Source of the DNA: Ophioderma brevispina
Taxonomy: Eukaryota > Echinodermata > Ophiuroidea > Amphilepidida > Ophiodermatidae
Reading direction: 5' to 3'
Assembly: GCA_023653785.1 (NCBI GenBank)
Contig: JAMKCH010012439.1
Location: 1-64,000, forward strand
Length of the DNA stretch: 64,000 nucleotides
Below, piece by piece: positions 62,400-64,000 of this stretch (its first letter is position 1; each line of letters begins with the position of its first letter). The translations under genes were made by a program, and so were the position numbers. The notes beneath the pieces are model-generated. The model made no database searches, was not told the DNA's origin, and worked only from the letters and a program-made list of their open reading frames with translations.

Positions 62400-62545
62400 C
62401 ACATACACAAACACACACATACGCACGCACACACACAAAACACACAATCCACACACACACACACACACACACACCCACACACACACCTGCACACCCATAC
62501 ACACCTACACACCCATACGTATCCCCCGCCCACACACACAAAGTG
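62400..62545. repeat. (CA)n microsatellite
   Basis: About 140 bp of CA-rich repeat with CCC, TACG and ATCC interruptions; the Val/Cys-rich and Thr/His-rich frames here are artefacts. Confidence 0.93.
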
Positions 62546-62807
62546 CATACATACACATTACACATTAAGCCGCGGGTTAAACCTTTCTTTTGATAAATCT
62601 GAATGAAGCTAACAAATTCACAGCATTTGAATTATTGTTTTTATATTACCCTAATTCTAAACGGTAGTGACTTAACATGTTTTATGTTTATATTTAATAT
62701 ATCATTGTATATGTTGAGGTTCATAGTTATTTGGATCTTTGTAGTTTCTTTTTCCTCCTTTGTCGTTATTTATTTCCTTCTTCCTGCTTTGTCGTTCGTT
62801 CGTTCTT

Positions 62808-62813
62808 TCTTTT

Positions 62814-62877
<64 letters not shown>
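62808..62877. repeat. (TTTC)n microsatellite
   Basis: About 17 units of TTTC within a longer pyrimidine-rich block (62750-62970). It creates false Ser/Phe/Leu and Lys/Glu/Arg frames. Confidence 0.97.
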
Positions 62878-62879
<2 letters not shown>

Positions 62880-62970
62880 TCATTTGTCGTCATTTCTTCC
62901 TTTTCTCTAGTTCTTTCTGTTTTGTCTCCCATCCTTGCTTAAGTTCTTTCTTGCTTTCTTTCTTCTTTCT

Positions 62971-64000
62971 TAGCCATTTAAAAAAATGATATAAATGTAA
63001 TTCGTGAGCTGAGAATTACAAGGTTCTAATTGACATTTTTTTAATGAGATAATAATATTTTTGAAATTTACTCATGCTAAGCTAATCTTTCTCGATGCTC
63101 GATGATCATGTGTGAATGAGTTTTGAGTGCATAAGGAAGTCATCATTTGTTAATTCATGTTTAAAGAAGAGTGCTTGTATAATTCTACTAGTGAACTATT
63201 TTGGCATAGACATAGACAGAGAGCAAGCGGAGAGAGAGAGAGAGAGACTGAGAGAAGAGCGTGGGGAAGAGGAATAAAAGGAGACCTAGGGGTTTGGCTA
63301 CATACTTCTAGAAATTATACTTTTTATTCAATTTTAGCTTGACTTTTTTATATTTTTTAAAAAACGATCATTACTACTTAAGCCATCAAATAAAACATTG
63401 CTGAATTTAAATTCATAAACATAGGTGAAGACAACATAGAAAATGTAAATCCAAAATAAACCACCATATATTCTGGGGTTTTTACGTGTCTGTTCAGTGT
63501 TATTTCGATCCGCAAATTCTTATTTATTGTTATGTTACTACTTGCAAAATGTTTGTTATAAGCATATTTTATCCTTCAGTATGTTTGAAACTAGTGGCAA
63601 CTGTTTTTTTGGTCTTAATTTTTAAAATCTTAACCAGTCCTTTACAACCACTTGCATCATATATTGAACAAAAGGACTAAAAGCTTGAAGTCACGGTGAA
63701 TTTTCTTTTGCCAATGTATAGAGTAAATTTAATGTCAAAAATAAGGTCGCCGTAAAAATTCTTCGAAGCTTAACAAGTCCAAAAGACTCATTAAGATGGC
63801 AAAAATTATTTATTAACCTGACAAGGAAATGCAAGCCAAAATATTCCAGGAAATTTCTTATTCCTTAGTTTGAATAATTTGTTTGCCTTGAAATGTTTAA
63901 CTCCCCCACATAATTGCCATGAAAATCTGCTAAAATGAATGGGCTCGGACACCACTGAAGTTATAAAAATTACAAAACCCTTAGTACAAGAAATTTCTCA
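62971..64000. other. Gene-free stretch
   Basis: A short GA tract at 63228-63250. No coding or RNA feature recognised to the end of the window. Confidence 0.45.

Noticed and set aside
62263..62989. Cys/Val-rich and Ser/Phe/Leu-rich frames resembling secreted or membrane proteins
   Set aside because: Translation of (CA)n and (TTTC)n microsatellites.
1..64000. CRISPR array, prokaryotic operons, phage or plasmid features
   Set aside because: The window is intron-bearing animal DNA; the regular repeats present are minisatellites or foldback arrays without spacer-repeat alternation or cas genes.

Overview
The window is AT-rich animal genomic DNA with one confidently recognised protein-coding gene, spliced over five exons on the + strand (coding span 30050-40845). 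It is a HEY-family (Hairy/E(spl)-related with YRPW motif) bHLH-Orange repressor. The order is MKR start, basic region with the HEY-type glycine, helix-loop-helix, Orange domain, Ser/His/Pro-rich tail and a C-terminal KPYRPWGTE motif. Exon 3 is one base short (83 instead of 84 nt), which breaks the frame inside the basic region. Everything around it is intact, so an assembly or read indel is the likeliest cause. Two inverted CGTGGGAA sites, the optimal Su(H)/RBPJ sequence, lie within 670 bp upstream of the start codon, as expected for a direct Notch target.

The organism is probably a marine invertebrate deuterostome such as an echinoderm or hemichordate. This is inferred from HEY gene structure, TTAGGG-type interstitial telomeric sequence, a tRNA-derived SINE and a LINE tail ending in (ATT)n, and a very large foldback transposon like the sea urchin TU family. 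The species cannot be fixed from the window.

Layout. 1-13 kb: gene-free; a 1.1-kb TA-flanked inverted-repeat element (951-2048), a young tandem duplication headed by (TATG)n (5416-7193), paired tRNA-like modules near 8.1 kb and a 195-bp AT-bounded duplication (11441-11830). 13198-17403: a complete 4.2-kb foldback element whose 1.3-kb inverted arms are arrays of ~20-bp repeats, bounded by TATGGGCGGCC termini and a CGGAAA target duplication. 17-29 kb: a GC-rich island, a SINE, AT-rich palindromes, a 0.9-kb TA-flanked element (25885-26781) and a fragment of LINE reverse transcriptase. 29-42 kb: HEY, with E-box-bearing repeats in intron 3 and a 1-kb palindromic Tc1-like element in intron 4. 42-64 kb: gene-poor; a 446-bp TA-flanked palindromic MITE, a foldback element expanded into 108-bp repeats, interstitial telomeric repeats, a triplicated segment (49.0-55.7 kb) in which insertions can be dated against empty paralogous sites, a hAT-type MITE with an 8-bp target duplication and many microsatellites.

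Apart from HEY, nearly all short open frames here are chance or repeat-derived. Splice sites, boundaries and family assignments were read by eye without database searches.
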